In this document: piece by piece, positions 8,905 through 16,276 of the stretch
How the letters are laid out: each line of letters starts with the position of its first letter
Position numbering within the stretch: position 1 is the stretch's first letter
Assembly (NCBI RefSeq): GCF_006094435.1
Contig: NZ_CP034783.1
Coordinates: 1,701,001 to 1,765,000 of the forward strand
From: Pseudomonas sp. MPC6
GTDB taxonomy: Bacteria > Pseudomonadota > Gammaproteobacteria > Pseudomonadales > Pseudomonadaceae
Length of the DNA stretch: 64,000 nucleotides
Direction: 5' to 3'
The notes under the pieces: model-generated
Told to the model about the DNA's origin: nothing
Database searches by the model: none
The model's input: the letters and a program-made list of their open reading frames with translations, nothing else
Made by a program: the position numbers and the translations under genes

Positions 8905-9438
8905 ATGAATGTTGGATATATCCGCGTCAGTACCACTGACCAGAACACCGAGCGCCAGCTGGATGGCATCGCGTTGGACAAGGTGTTCACCGATACCTGT
9001 AGCGGCAGCACAATGGACCGCCCACAGCTGCGCGTAGCGCTCGAGGTGCTGCGATCTGGGGATACCCTGTGGGTGCATAGCGTCGACCGCCTGAGTCGCA
9101 GCCTGGTGGATCTGCTGGGCCTGATGAAAGACCTGAACAGCCGGGGCATCGCTGTTCGGTTCGTGAAGGACGGCGCCCTGTACTGCGACGGCACAGCGGC
9201 AAGCGACCTGCAGCTCGGTATCCTGGCTGTAGTTGCACAGTTCGAACGTGCCCGGTTGCTGGAGCGTCAGGCCGAAGGCATCGCCAAGGCGAAGCTGCGC
9301 GGCGCGTACAAGGGCGGGGCTAAGGTGGTGGATGATGCGGCAATACGCACAGCGGTAGAGAGTGGCTTGTCGTACCGCAGGGCTGCTGCGCACTTGGACG
9401 TGTCACTCAGCACGGTGCAACGGGCGATGCGGCAATGA
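8905..9438 (+). CDS. Serine recombinase, resolvase/invertase family
   Basis: The 177-aa protein has the resolvase catalytic domain: GYIRVSTTDQN near the N-terminus carries the nucleophilic serine, and VHSVDRLSRSLVDLL carries the conserved DRLSR. The helical E-region (AVVAQFERARLLERQAEGI) follows, and a C-terminal helix-turn-helix (YRRAAAHLDVSLSTVQRAMR) completes it. It is full length for Tn3-resolvase or Hin-type proteins. ATG at 8905 is preferred to GTG at 8896 because AAGGTGAG sits 5 bases upstream. It probably resolves or inverts DNA within the element. No obvious invertible segment is seen in the window. Repeats in its leader are candidate sites. Confidence 0.88.
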   Translation: MNVGYIRVSTTDQNTERQLDGIALDKVFTDTCSGSTMDRPQLRVALEVLRSGDTLWVHSVDRLSRSLVDLLGLMKDLNSRGIAVRFVKDGALYCDGTAASDLQLGILAVVAQFERARLLERQAEGIAKAKLRGAYKGGAKVVDDAAIRTAVESGLSYRRAAAHLDVSLSTVQRAMRQ

Positions 9439-9857
9439 TGGCGCACGCGGGTAAAAGCAATGGGTAAAATCAATAGGTAGCCATTGCGCCAAGAAGCCCG
9501 GTCTAGAGGGCTACAACCCTTGGTGCAATCAGTTCAATGGGTTCAGGCTCTATATAATACTGCCTACTCTACATGTAGTAGTGCACACCTTTCACTACTA
9601 CATTTTCTACTTCTATCCCCTTTTAATTAATATAAATAAGTAATTGAGTAATTGAATCTGTGCGCGCAGTGCTCTATCTAGAGCGTTCCGGGGCAATCAC
9701 TTCGCATCGAGCAAGCCATTGTTCAATAGCTTCAGCCCATTGAAAACGCCCTAAAATCTGTGCTTTATACCCCTATAGCTTAATAAATAAGTTTTTATAA
9801 CAATCTAAGCTATGCCTTTCGTATGGGAGTTAGAGTTACCCCCGGCCAAAAGTGCCA
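9439..9857. other. AT-rich intergenic region with hairpin
   Basis: No gene is seen. The region is markedly AT-rich, especially around 9600-9660 and 9760-9800, and contains the 11-bp inverted repeat described separately. It lies between the 3' ends of the two recombinase genes. It could hold a terminator, an accessory recombination site or decayed DNA. Confidence 0.5.
9573..9603. repeat. 11-bp perfect inverted repeat
   Basis: ATGTAGTAGTG and CACTACTACAT are separated by 9 bases. A TATATAAT-like sequence lies about 20 bases upstream. It could be an operator or a bidirectional terminator between the convergent recombinase genes; the T-tract after it is weak. Confidence 0.5.
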
Positions 9858-11201
9858 TCACTCCACGCCCCGAAGATCCGCGACCGAAGCCCATAGTCCC
9901 TCGACATAATCCGCCCATTTCTGCATGGCGAGCCGTCGCTGGTCCAGCAACTGCGCCCTGGCATACGTCGCCCCCAGTGCCCCCGGCATCCGATGCCCGA
10001 GGCATAGCTCCAAGACGATAGGGTCGATCCCTAGCATCTCATGACCGATGGACCTCCAGCTCGAGCGAAATCCGTGGCTAGTGATGGTCCCGCGTTCGTA
10101 GCCTAAGCCTTTACGTATTCTCACCAGTAGCGTGTCGGCGGATATCGGTACGCCAAACTTCCCCGACGAGGGAAATACCCAGATCGATGGCTCGATGGTT
10201 TCGCTGGCAGCGGTCTTCCCGAACGGCGAGGGCACACCTGCACCTTTTCCGGCCAGCCATAGACTGTGCTCCTTGAGTCCACGCAGCATGGCGATGGCTT
10301 GGTTTGGCAGGGGTACGATGTGCGGCTGCCCGGTTTTGGGTACCGTATAGCGCCATTCGGCTTTGTCGATGTCTACTTCGTCCCACTTCATCGCAGTGAG
10401 TTCAGCGGGGCGCACCGGCAGCATCACCAGCAACCATAACGCACTGATCACGGGGTCGTTGTAGGCGACGAAATTGTTCAAGCGGCGCAGGAACTCGGCC
10501 AGGTCTTCCGGGGTTTCCAGCGCGGCGTGGTGCTTCGTCTTGTGCTTCCTCAGCAGTCCTTCGCGCCCTATGGCGACGTTCTGGCTGATCAGATCGTGGT
10601 TCATGGCATGACTGAGGATCACGCGCAGCAGGGTCAGCGAACGGCGGGCCATGGTGGGGGAGGTGGCCAGTCGTTCCAGAACATCTCTGACGTGGCGAAC
10701 GGCGATTTCAGTGACCGGCACATTGTCCACGACGGGGTACAGATGGTTTTTCAATGCGCCGCGGTAACCGGACAGGGTCTTGGGTTTTAGATGCGAGTTT
10801 AGTTCTAGCCATTGCTCGGCGACCTTCTTGAAGGTCCAGGCTCCCTTAGCCCGTTCTGCCTCCTGTTGTGCTCGTTCGGCTGCTTCCTTGGCTTTCTTCG
10901 CATCTAGCGGGCGAATTCCTTTAGCGACATTGTCCCGCGCTTCCTGTGCCAGTTCACGGGCTTTGTCAGCGGAGATATTTGGGTAAGTACCGATGGCGTG
11001 CAACCCCGCTTTGCCATCAAGTCGGTATTTGAATCGCCACCACAGTTGCGAACTATTGTTGACCTGCAAATACAGATTTTTGATAGTTCCCTCGGCGTAC
11101 TTACCGGGTTGGTGCCGTCCCTCGGCAATATCGTTGAGTATGCCCGCGATGTTCTCGTCGCTATTGGCGTTGCGCCGGGGGTAAATGGGGGTGGTGTCCA
11201 T
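9858..11201 (-). CDS. Tyrosine integrase, P4/DUF4102 type
   Basis: The 447-aa protein has an N-terminal arm-binding DUF4102-like domain (LYLQVNNSSQLWWRFKYRLDG, then IGTYPNISADKARELAQEAR), a SAM-like core-binding domain (about residues 125-215) and a C-terminal catalytic domain. Catalytic residues are visible in order: Arg in LPVRPAELTAMKWDE, His-x-x-Arg in TSHGFRSSWRS, His in LCLGHRMPG and Tyr in GATYARAQLL. It should integrate and, with an excisionase, excise the element. It appears intact. Integrases of this type usually lie at the edge of their island, next to the att site. Here the right edge probably falls between 11,202 and 11,626. No tRNA gene is recognisable there. Confidence 0.92.
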   Translation of the reverse strand: MDTTPIYPRRNANSDENIAGILNDIAEGRHQPGKYAEGTIKNLYLQVNNSSQLWWRFKYRLDGKAGLHAIGTYPNISADKARELAQEARDNVAKGIRPLDAKKAKEAAERAQQEAERAKGAWTFKKVAEQWLELNSHLKPKTLSGYRGALKNHLYPVVDNVPVTEIAVRHVRDVLERLATSPTMARRSLTLLRVILSHAMNHDLISQNVAIGREGLLRKHKTKHHAALETPEDLAEFLRRLNNFVAYNDPVISALWLLVMLPVRPAELTAMKWDEVDIDKAEWRYTVPKTGQPHIVPLPNQAIAMLRGLKEHSLWLAGKGAGVPSPFGKTAASETIEPSIWVFPSSGKFGVPISADTLLVRIRKGLGYERGTITSHGFRSSWRSIGHEMLGIDPIVLELCLGHRMPGALGATYARAQLLDQRRLAMQKWADYVEGLWASVADLRGVE

Positions 11202-11626
11202 GGGGTATCCGTGAAGGCTTCGAGGTGGCAGTTACCCCCAAGCTTATCCCCAAAGCTCGATTGCGTACATCGGAAAAAGGGGGTATGTTAAATACAGGTT
11301 GTGAGGAAAACCCAGCAGATAAAGGGGTTTCAGGCCGAACGGCTGAAATCTCAGATGATACCGGGACTCCATAATCAAATCCCATACGAGCGCGAATAAA
11401 GCACGCACCTTAGCTCAGATAGTTGAGGTGACGCATGAACTGACGGACCTGCTGCAGCAATATAGGAATATTCCTACAGCGGAAAAAGATTAGGACTACG
11501 TATCAACTGGATTTTTTGTGAAGACAGTGTCAGCGTCGGTCGTTTAGATGAGGTGTTTGAACTGCTATTTCGCAAGTATCGAATTGTATTTTGCTCGGGG
11601 TTTTAGTGTCTGAATTTCAACGTTGT
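11202..11626. other. Putative island/chromosome junction
   Basis: No gene is supported. The region separates the integrase start from the receiver gene's 3' end. It holds a palindromic GAATATTC site (separate entry) and an imperfect hairpin at about 11327-11352 (TTTCAGGCCGAACGGCTGAAA). I see no tRNA and cannot define the attachment core without the other end. Confidence 0.45.
11463..11476. promoter_or_regulatory. Perfect palindrome resembling an RcsB/NarL-family box
   Basis: TAGGAATATTCCTA is a perfect 14-bp palindrome close to the known RcsB consensus (TAAGAATATTCCTA). No gene starts nearby on the plus strand in this window, so its target may have been displaced by the island or may lie elsewhere. 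Confidence 0.45.
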
Positions 11627-12031
11627 TTATAGTGAGGTCAAGGTCAACAAGTTTAGAAATTCGGATTGTTTCAATGGCTTGGCCAGACAACCCAATAATG
11701 GCAACCGATACGCCTTGGCCACTTGCTTTAATTCGTCCAGTTCAGCGGATGTCAGGCTGCTTAGCAGTATGGCTTGCCTGATCATCCCCCGATGACTGGC
11801 GTACTCGATCAACTCGAGGCCGGGAAGATCGGGCAGGCATTGGTCGCACAAAAGAATATCGAAGGGGTGCGCCGCCCTGATCATATGTTGCATCGCGCCT
11901 TCGGCACTGTCGGCGGGGGTCAATTGAGTGAAGCCGTAACTCTCGAGCAGGCACTGGGTCGCCCTGAGCTGAAAGGGGTGATCTTCTACCAGCAGGATGC
12001 GCAGATTGTCTTCGAACATAGGATTACTCAC
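11627..12031 (-). CDS. Receiver-only response regulator
   Basis: The 134-aa protein is a single CheY-like receiver domain: acidic pocket VEDH near residue 16, phospho-acceptor Asp in ILLCDQCLPDLPG, Ser in ILLSSLTSAEL and Lys in GCLAKPLKQ. It has no output domain. The HPFQ segment after VED and the LAKPL ending resemble receivers of RocR/PvrR-type EAL response regulators, so it may have lost an EAL domain or act as a phosphate sink or connector. The start may instead be the ATG four residues later. No kinase gene is adjacent. Confidence 0.85.
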   Translation of the reverse strand: MSNPMFEDNLRILLVEDHPFQLRATQCLLESYGFTQLTPADSAEGAMQHMIRAAHPFDILLCDQCLPDLPGLELIEYASHRGMIRQAILLSSLTSAELDELKQVAKAYRLPLLGCLAKPLKQSEFLNLLTLTSL

Positions 12032-12154
12032 GCTTCATCTGTCGAGTACAACGGAGTGTGATTATTGAGCGAAAATGCCGGACAGACGATCAGTACATTT
12101 ACCTCAAGCTGTAGGGGGATTCAGCGAGCGTTGAACGTACTTGGATTTTCCAGC

Positions 12155-12192
12155 GTCGATCGGCCATTCGGGTGTCGAAATGGCCGATCGAC
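12155..12192. repeat. 14-bp perfect hairpin after dgt
   Basis: GTCGATCGGCCATT and AATGGCCGATCGAC flank a 10-nt loop, just past the dGTPase stop codon. It lacks a T-tract in either direction, so it may act as an mRNA 3'-end stabiliser or a weak terminator. Confidence 0.5.
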
Positions 12193-12201
12193 CGGTTCCT
12201 G

Positions 12202-13530
12202 TCAATGGTGGGAGCGACCGGTCATTTCCAATGCCATGTCACTGGCATAGCTGTCGGTCATGCCCGCGATGAAATCGATCATGCGCAGAAACGAAGTGTG
12301 CAAGGGACCGTAGGGATCGGGCGCATTGTTGCCCAACAAATCGAGGATGCGCCGGCTCTTGAAGGAGGGCGTACGACCGTCATGCTGCTCCAGTGCCGCG
12401 CCGCAGAAGGCATTGAGCAGGATTTCCAGGGTGGTATAGGCGCCGATCTCGTGCAGGGTCTTGCGCTTGTCCTGGAAGATCTTTTTGCGCGCCATGTCCT
12501 TCGCATTCAACACGCATCGCTTGGCGGGGCCATGCATGTGCTCCACCAGATCGCCGGGCAGCAGTCCCTCCAGCAATGCGTCCTGTTGCTCGACAAAGGC
12601 GCGGGCCGCGGCGTTGGTCAGATGTTCGATGGCTTTGCCGCGCAGGATCGCCAGTTTACGCCGGCGCGAGTCCTGCGGACCGAGCTGGCGATAGGTCTCC
12701 GGCAAATCGTCACCCACCAGGTCCAGCAGCAGCGATTCGACTTCGGCATATTCCAGCAGCTCCATCTCCAGGCCATCTTCCAGGTCGATGAGCGCGTAGC
12801 AGATGTCGTCGGCGGCTTCCATCAGGTACACCAGCGGGTGACGCGCCCAGCGCTGTTCCTCGAGTTGCGGCAGGCCGAGTTTTTGGGCGATCTGCTCCAG
12901 CAGCGGCAACTCACTCTGGTAGCAGCCGAACTTGTGCTTCTTGTAGCCCAGTGAGTCCGCGTGTTTTGCCGTCCATGGATACTTCAGATAAGTCCCCAGG
13001 GTGGCGTAGGTCAGCCGGGTGCCGCCGTCGAACTGGTGATATTCCAGCTGCGTGAGTACCCGGAAGCCTTGGGCATTGCCTTCGAAATTGAGGAAGTCAT
13101 CGCGTTCGACTTCGCTCATGGCATCCAGCCAGCCACGGCCCGCGGCTTGCTGGAACCAGTGCCTGATGGCGTCTTCGCCGGAGTGGCCGAAGGGCGGGTT
13201 GCCGATGTCGTGGGCCAGGCAGGCCGATTGCACGACCATCCCCAGGTCACTCGGGTCGCACCAGTCGGGCAGGGCATTGCGGATGGTTTCACCGACGCGC
13301 ATGCCCAGCGAGCGGCCGACGCAACTGACTTCCAGCGAGTGGGTCAGGCGCGTGTGGATGTGATCGTTACTGGAGACTGGATGAACCTGCGTCTTGCGCC
13401 CGAGGCGGCGAAACGCTCCCGAAAAAATGATGCGGTCGTGGTCTTTGTGGAAAGGGCTGCGGCCGAGTTCTTCCGGGCTGTGCAATGGCTTTCCGAGGCG
13501 TTCGCGAGTAAGCAAAGTTTGCCAATCCAA
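12202..13530 (-). CDS. dgt: Deoxyguanosinetriphosphate triphosphohydrolase-like protein
   Basis: This HD-superfamily enzyme is predicted to hydrolyse dGTP (or other dNTPs) to the nucleoside and triphosphate, shaping nucleotide pools. The HD metal site is visible: His in [18 protein letters not shown] (about residue 64), the HD pair in [16 protein letters not shown] (about 107-108) and a later Asp in [17 protein letters not shown]. At 442 aa it matches the Pseudomonas type-2 dGTPase-like family. TTG at 13530 ([13 protein letters not shown]) is chosen because the family begins there and a GGAG lies upstream; an open frame extends 57 codons further but looks non-coding. It stands alone. Confidence 0.88.
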   Translation of the reverse strand: MDWQTLLTRERLGKPLHSPEELGRSPFHKDHDRIIFSGAFRRLGRKTQVHPVSSNDHIHTRLTHSLEVSCVGRSLGMRVGETIRNALPDWCDPSDLGMVVQSACLAHDIGNPPFGHSGEDAIRHWFQQAAGRGWLDAMSEVERDDFLNFEGNAQGFRVLTQLEYHQFDGGTRLTYATLGTYLKYPWTAKHADSLGYKKHKFGCYQSELPLLEQIAQKLGLPQLEEQRWARHPLVYLMEAADDICYALIDLEDGLEMELLEYAEVESLLLDLVGDDLPETYRQLGPQDSRRRKLAILRGKAIEHLTNAAARAFVEQQDALLEGLLPGDLVEHMHGPAKRCVLNAKDMARKKIFQDKRKTLHEIGAYTTLEILLNAFCGAALEQHDGRTPSFKSRRILDLLGNNAPDPYGPLHTSFLRMIDFIAGMTDSYASDMALEMTGRSHH

Positions 13531-13717
13531 GGCTGGAGCTCTCCGTCTGATGACTGAGTCCCTAGCTTCCGGGTTCGCGCCATGGCCTGCAAGGGGCAAA
13601 ACACGCACGCACCTGTAGACGCACGGCGTGCCGGCGACCGGGTAGGCAAGCCGGGATGAACCCCTCGATAAAGAGGTTCGTCCCGGTGACGTTACCAGCA
13701 TGCAGCCAGAGCGTGGC

Positions 13718-14059
13718 CTATTGGTTGCGCGAATTGCCTTGCATGACCAGCTTGATCAACGGACCCAATGTGGTCCCCAATCGAACCAGGCGGGTCAGGC
13801 TGCTGGTGCCGCCACTCCTGGCGCCTTTGCCGGTGAGAAAACCCAGCAAGGTCACGGCGGCCATGCCCCAGAGCGGGGCGTGTTTGATGCCGAAGCTCCC
13901 CTGCAGGTTTTGCGTCATCCCGCGCACACGCTGCAGGGGTTGCAGCAGTTGCGCGGATTCGTGGCGGATTTCCTGGCGATGCATTTCCATGCGCAGGCGG
14001 ATCAATGCCTTGCGCATTTCCGTGCGCGAGTTGTTATTAGGCAATGCAGGCAGACTCAT
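13718..14059 (-). CDS. Hypothetical membrane-associated protein, third gene of yqjD-like operon
   Basis: The 113-aa protein has a charged helical N-terminus ([20 protein letters not shown]) and a hydrophobic segment near [14 protein letters not shown]. Its start overlaps the upstream gene by 4 nt (ATGA). Position and pattern are analogous to yqjK in enterobacterial yqjD-yqjE-yqjK sets, though sequence identity cannot be judged here. Confidence 0.7.
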   Translation of the reverse strand: MSLPALPNNNSRTEMRKALIRLRMEMHRQEIRHESAQLLQPLQRVRGMTQNLQGSFGIKHAPLWGMAAVTLLGFLTGKGARSGGTSSLTRLVRLGTTLGPLIKLVMQGNSRNQ

Positions 14060-14445
14060 GGCAGCAGGCGCTCCCGATCATTGGCCAATTCTTCCAGCGT
14101 GCCGTGAAAGGGCGAGGACTCATCGAAAATCGCCGCTCTCAACCGCATCCCGCAGAATATGGCCGCGAGGGTATAGAACACGCATAGCCCGATGATGGCC
14201 GGCAGGCGATAGGTGTCCCAGAACAGGATCAACACCAGCGTCGACAAGCCCACCAGCAACAGCAAGGCAAACACCAGCGCGAGGCCGGCGAACAGCAACA
14301 GGCTGACGGTGCGGGCCTTCTGTTCCTGCAGTTCGATGCCGAACAGTTCGACATGGCTGTGCAGCAGCCCAAGAAAAGCGGCACCCAGGCGCCGCGGTGA
14401 GGAGCTTGGGCCCGTCGCGGACGAGCCGGATTCGCCGATCGCCAT
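14056..14445 (-). CDS. Phage holin family / YqjE-like membrane protein
   Basis: The start is placed at the ATG at 14445 (MAIGESGSSATG), two bases after the stop of the DUF883 gene; the longer frame would overlap that gene. The 129-aa protein has two adjacent membrane helices (SLLLFAGLALVFALLLLVGL and TLVLILFWDTYRLPAIIGLCVFY region), with a short cytoplasmic N-terminus. It fits the Holin-X (PF07332)/YqjE family. It is probably an inner-membrane accessory of the DUF883 protein rather than a lysis holin. Confidence 0.8.
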   Translation of the reverse strand: MAIGESGSSATGPSSSPRRLGAAFLGLLHSHVELFGIELQEQKARTVSLLLFAGLALVFALLLLVGLSTLVLILFWDTYRLPAIIGLCVFYTLAAIFCGMRLRAAIFDESSPFHGTLEELANDRERLLP

Positions 14446-14447
14446 AA

Positions 14448-14762
14448 TCAGCGCCGAGTGGCCAGCAGGCCAATCAGGAAGCCTACGCCCGCCGCTATCC
14501 CGACCGATTGCCATGGGTTGGCCTGAACATAGTCTTCAGTCGCGGTGACGGCGGCCTTGCCGCGTTCGCGCAGGGAATCTTCGGTCAGTTTCAAGGTTTC
14601 CCGGGCACGCAGCAGGCTGTCGTGGATTTGCGAGCGCAATTCATCGGCCTGATCGCCGGCCAGCGTCGCCGTGTGTTCCAGCAACCGCTCGGTGTCGCTG
14701 ACCAGTGTTTGAAAGTCATTCATCAGAATTTCTTGAGCAGTCTTTGCCTTGATGCTGGCCAT
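14448..14762 (-). CDS. DUF883 family protein (ElaB/YqjD type)
   Basis: The 104-aa protein has a long amphipathic helix (about residues 15-75) and a C-terminal membrane anchor, SVGIAAGVGFLIGLLATRR, ending in the family's Arg pair. YqjD/ElaB proteins are inner-membrane, ribosome-associated stress proteins in E. coli; that role is transferred by family. It is first in a three-gene operon with the YqjE-like gene. Confidence 0.87.
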   Translation of the reverse strand: MASIKAKTAQEILMNDFQTLVSDTERLLEHTATLAGDQADELRSQIHDSLLRARETLKLTEDSLRERGKAAVTATEDYVQANPWQSVGIAAGVGFLIGLLATRR

Positions 14763-15066
14763 GGGTGGATCTCCGTAAGTGGCGTCTGTTGCGTTCGAGT
14801 ATGAGCCTTGCGTGAAGGTTCAGTACAAATGACTGGTACAACTTTTGCTATGTCGTGGTGCGTCCGCCTGCGTTGTTGCGCTGTTGCCGGGCATGATTCG
14901 AGCGAAACCTTATCTCAAATAAAGAAAACTCGCGCAAAGGCTCCAACCTTGTGCGCCAAAGTGGCTCAGCGGATCCCTGTACCGGTCCGGGAGCGTTGCA
15001 ACTTGGTGCATGAATTGTCTGTGCGAACTGCTTTGGTGCTTTTTTAGCCTTCAGGTCTGCCAATCC
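14763..15066. other. Intergenic region with possible NtrC/sigma-54 elements
   Basis: The region separates the divergent DUF883 and ammonium transporter genes. TGCGCCA-AAG-TGGCTCA (14952-14968) resembles an NtrC site (TGCACCA-N3-TGGTGCA). TTGGTGCATGAATTGT (15003-15018) is an imperfect -24/-12 element about 50 bp downstream. Both fit nitrogen control of the transporter, but the matches are degenerate. Confidence 0.3.
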
Positions 15067-16275
15067 ATGGAAAATCTGCAAAGCGCTGTGGACAGTCTGA
15101 TCCATAGCTCCAACACGTTGTTCATTCTCGGCGGCGCGGTCATGGTGCTGGCCATGCACGCCGGTTTTGCCTTCCTGGAAGTCGGCACGGTCCGACAGAA
15201 GAATCAGGTCAACGCCCTGGCGAAAATCCTCAGCGACTTCGCGATTTCGACCCTGGCCTATTTCTTTATAGGCTATTGGATTTCCTATGGGGTCAGCTTC
15301 ATGCAACCGGCGGCGGTGATCAATGCCGATCATGGCTACGGATTGGTGAAGTTTTTCTTTCTGCTGACGTTTGCCGCGGCGATCCCGGCGATCATTTCCG
15401 GCGGGATCGCCGAGCGAGCCCGGTTTGTCCCGCAGTTGTGCGCGACGGCCTTGATCGTGGCGTTCATTTATCCGTTTTTCGAAGGCATGATCTGGAACGG
15501 CAACTTCGGCTTGCAAGCCTGGTTGCTGGCACGCTTCGGCGCCAGCTTCCATGATTTCGCAGGCTCGGTGGTGGTCCACGCCATGGGCGGCTGGCTGGCA
15601 CTGGCGGCGGTGTTGTTGCTCGGGCCACGCAACGGTCGTTACCGCGATGGAAAACTGGTCGCGTTCGCCCCCTCCAGCATTCCTTTCCTGGCATTGGGTT
15701 CGTGGATCCTGATCGTCGGCTGGTTCGGTTTCAACGTGATGAGTGCGCAAACCCTGCAAGGTCTCAGCGGCCTGGTGGCGGTGAATTCGCTGATGGCCAT
15801 GGTCGGCGGCACCGTGGCGGCGTTGATCGTCGGGCGCAATGACCCGGGCTTTCTGCATAACGGCCCGCTGGCCGGGCTGGTGGCGATCTGCGCCGGCTCC
15901 GATCTGATGCACCCGGTGGGTGCGCTGGTGACCGGTGCCGTTGCCGGTGCGCTGTTTGTCGGGTGCTTTACCGCCGCCCAGGGCAAATGGAAGATCGACG
16001 ATGTCCTGGGGGTGTGGCCGTTGCATGGCCTGTGCGGCGTCTGGGGCGGAATCGCCTGCGGCATTTTCGGCCAGGTCACGTTGGGCGGTCTGGGCGGGGT
16101 CAGCCTGATCAGCCAATTGATCGGAACTGCGCTGGGTGTGATGGTGGCGCTGGTCGGTGGTTTTACCGTGTATGGCGTGATCAAGGCCTTCCATGGTCTG
16201 CGCCTGAGTCAGGAAGAAGAGTATTACGGCGCGGACCTGTCGGTGCACAAGATCGGCGCTGTCAGCCAGGACTGA
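15067..16275 (+). CDS. amt: Ammonium transporter
   Basis: This Amt/Mep/Rh-family channel of 402 aa is predicted to have eleven membrane helices. Family motifs include HAGFAFLEVGTVRQKN near the N-terminus, DFAGSVVVHAMGG around the first conserved His, and WPLHGLCGVWGGIACGIFG around the second. It moves ammonium/ammonia across the inner membrane. The start is placed at MENLQSAVD (15067), since the 19 extra residues upstream do not fit the family. It differs from the glnK-linked amtB type: no glnK is adjacent and it stands alone. Its 3' end is one base from the convergent antiporter gene. Confidence 0.88.
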   Translation: MENLQSAVDSLIHSSNTLFILGGAVMVLAMHAGFAFLEVGTVRQKNQVNALAKILSDFAISTLAYFFIGYWISYGVSFMQPAAVINADHGYGLVKFFFLLTFAAAIPAIISGGIAERARFVPQLCATALIVAFIYPFFEGMIWNGNFGLQAWLLARFGASFHDFAGSVVVHAMGGWLALAAVLLLGPRNGRYRDGKLVAFAPSSIPFLALGSWILIVGWFGFNVMSAQTLQGLSGLVAVNSLMAMVGGTVAALIVGRNDPGFLHNGPLAGLVAICAGSDLMHPVGALVTGAVAGALFVGCFTAAQGKWKIDDVLGVWPLHGLCGVWGGIACGIFGQVTLGGLGGVSLISQLIGTALGVMVALVGGFTVYGVIKAFHGLRLSQEEEYYGADLSVHKIGAVSQD

Positions 16276-16276
16276 A

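Noticed and set aside
9439..9857. integrated-plasmid replication origin
   Set aside because: The AT-richness is suggestive, but no iterons and no rep or primase gene are found in the window.
11355..11390. tRNA-3'-end-like sequence (GGGACTCCATAATCAAATCCC) as an integration site
   Set aside because: It cannot be folded into a full tRNA with acceptor, D and T arms, so it is not called.
13531..13701. 57-codon N-terminal extension of the dGTPase
   Set aside because: The upstream codons have no family resemblance; dGTPase proteins of this type begin at the LDWQTLL position with a plausible ribosome site.
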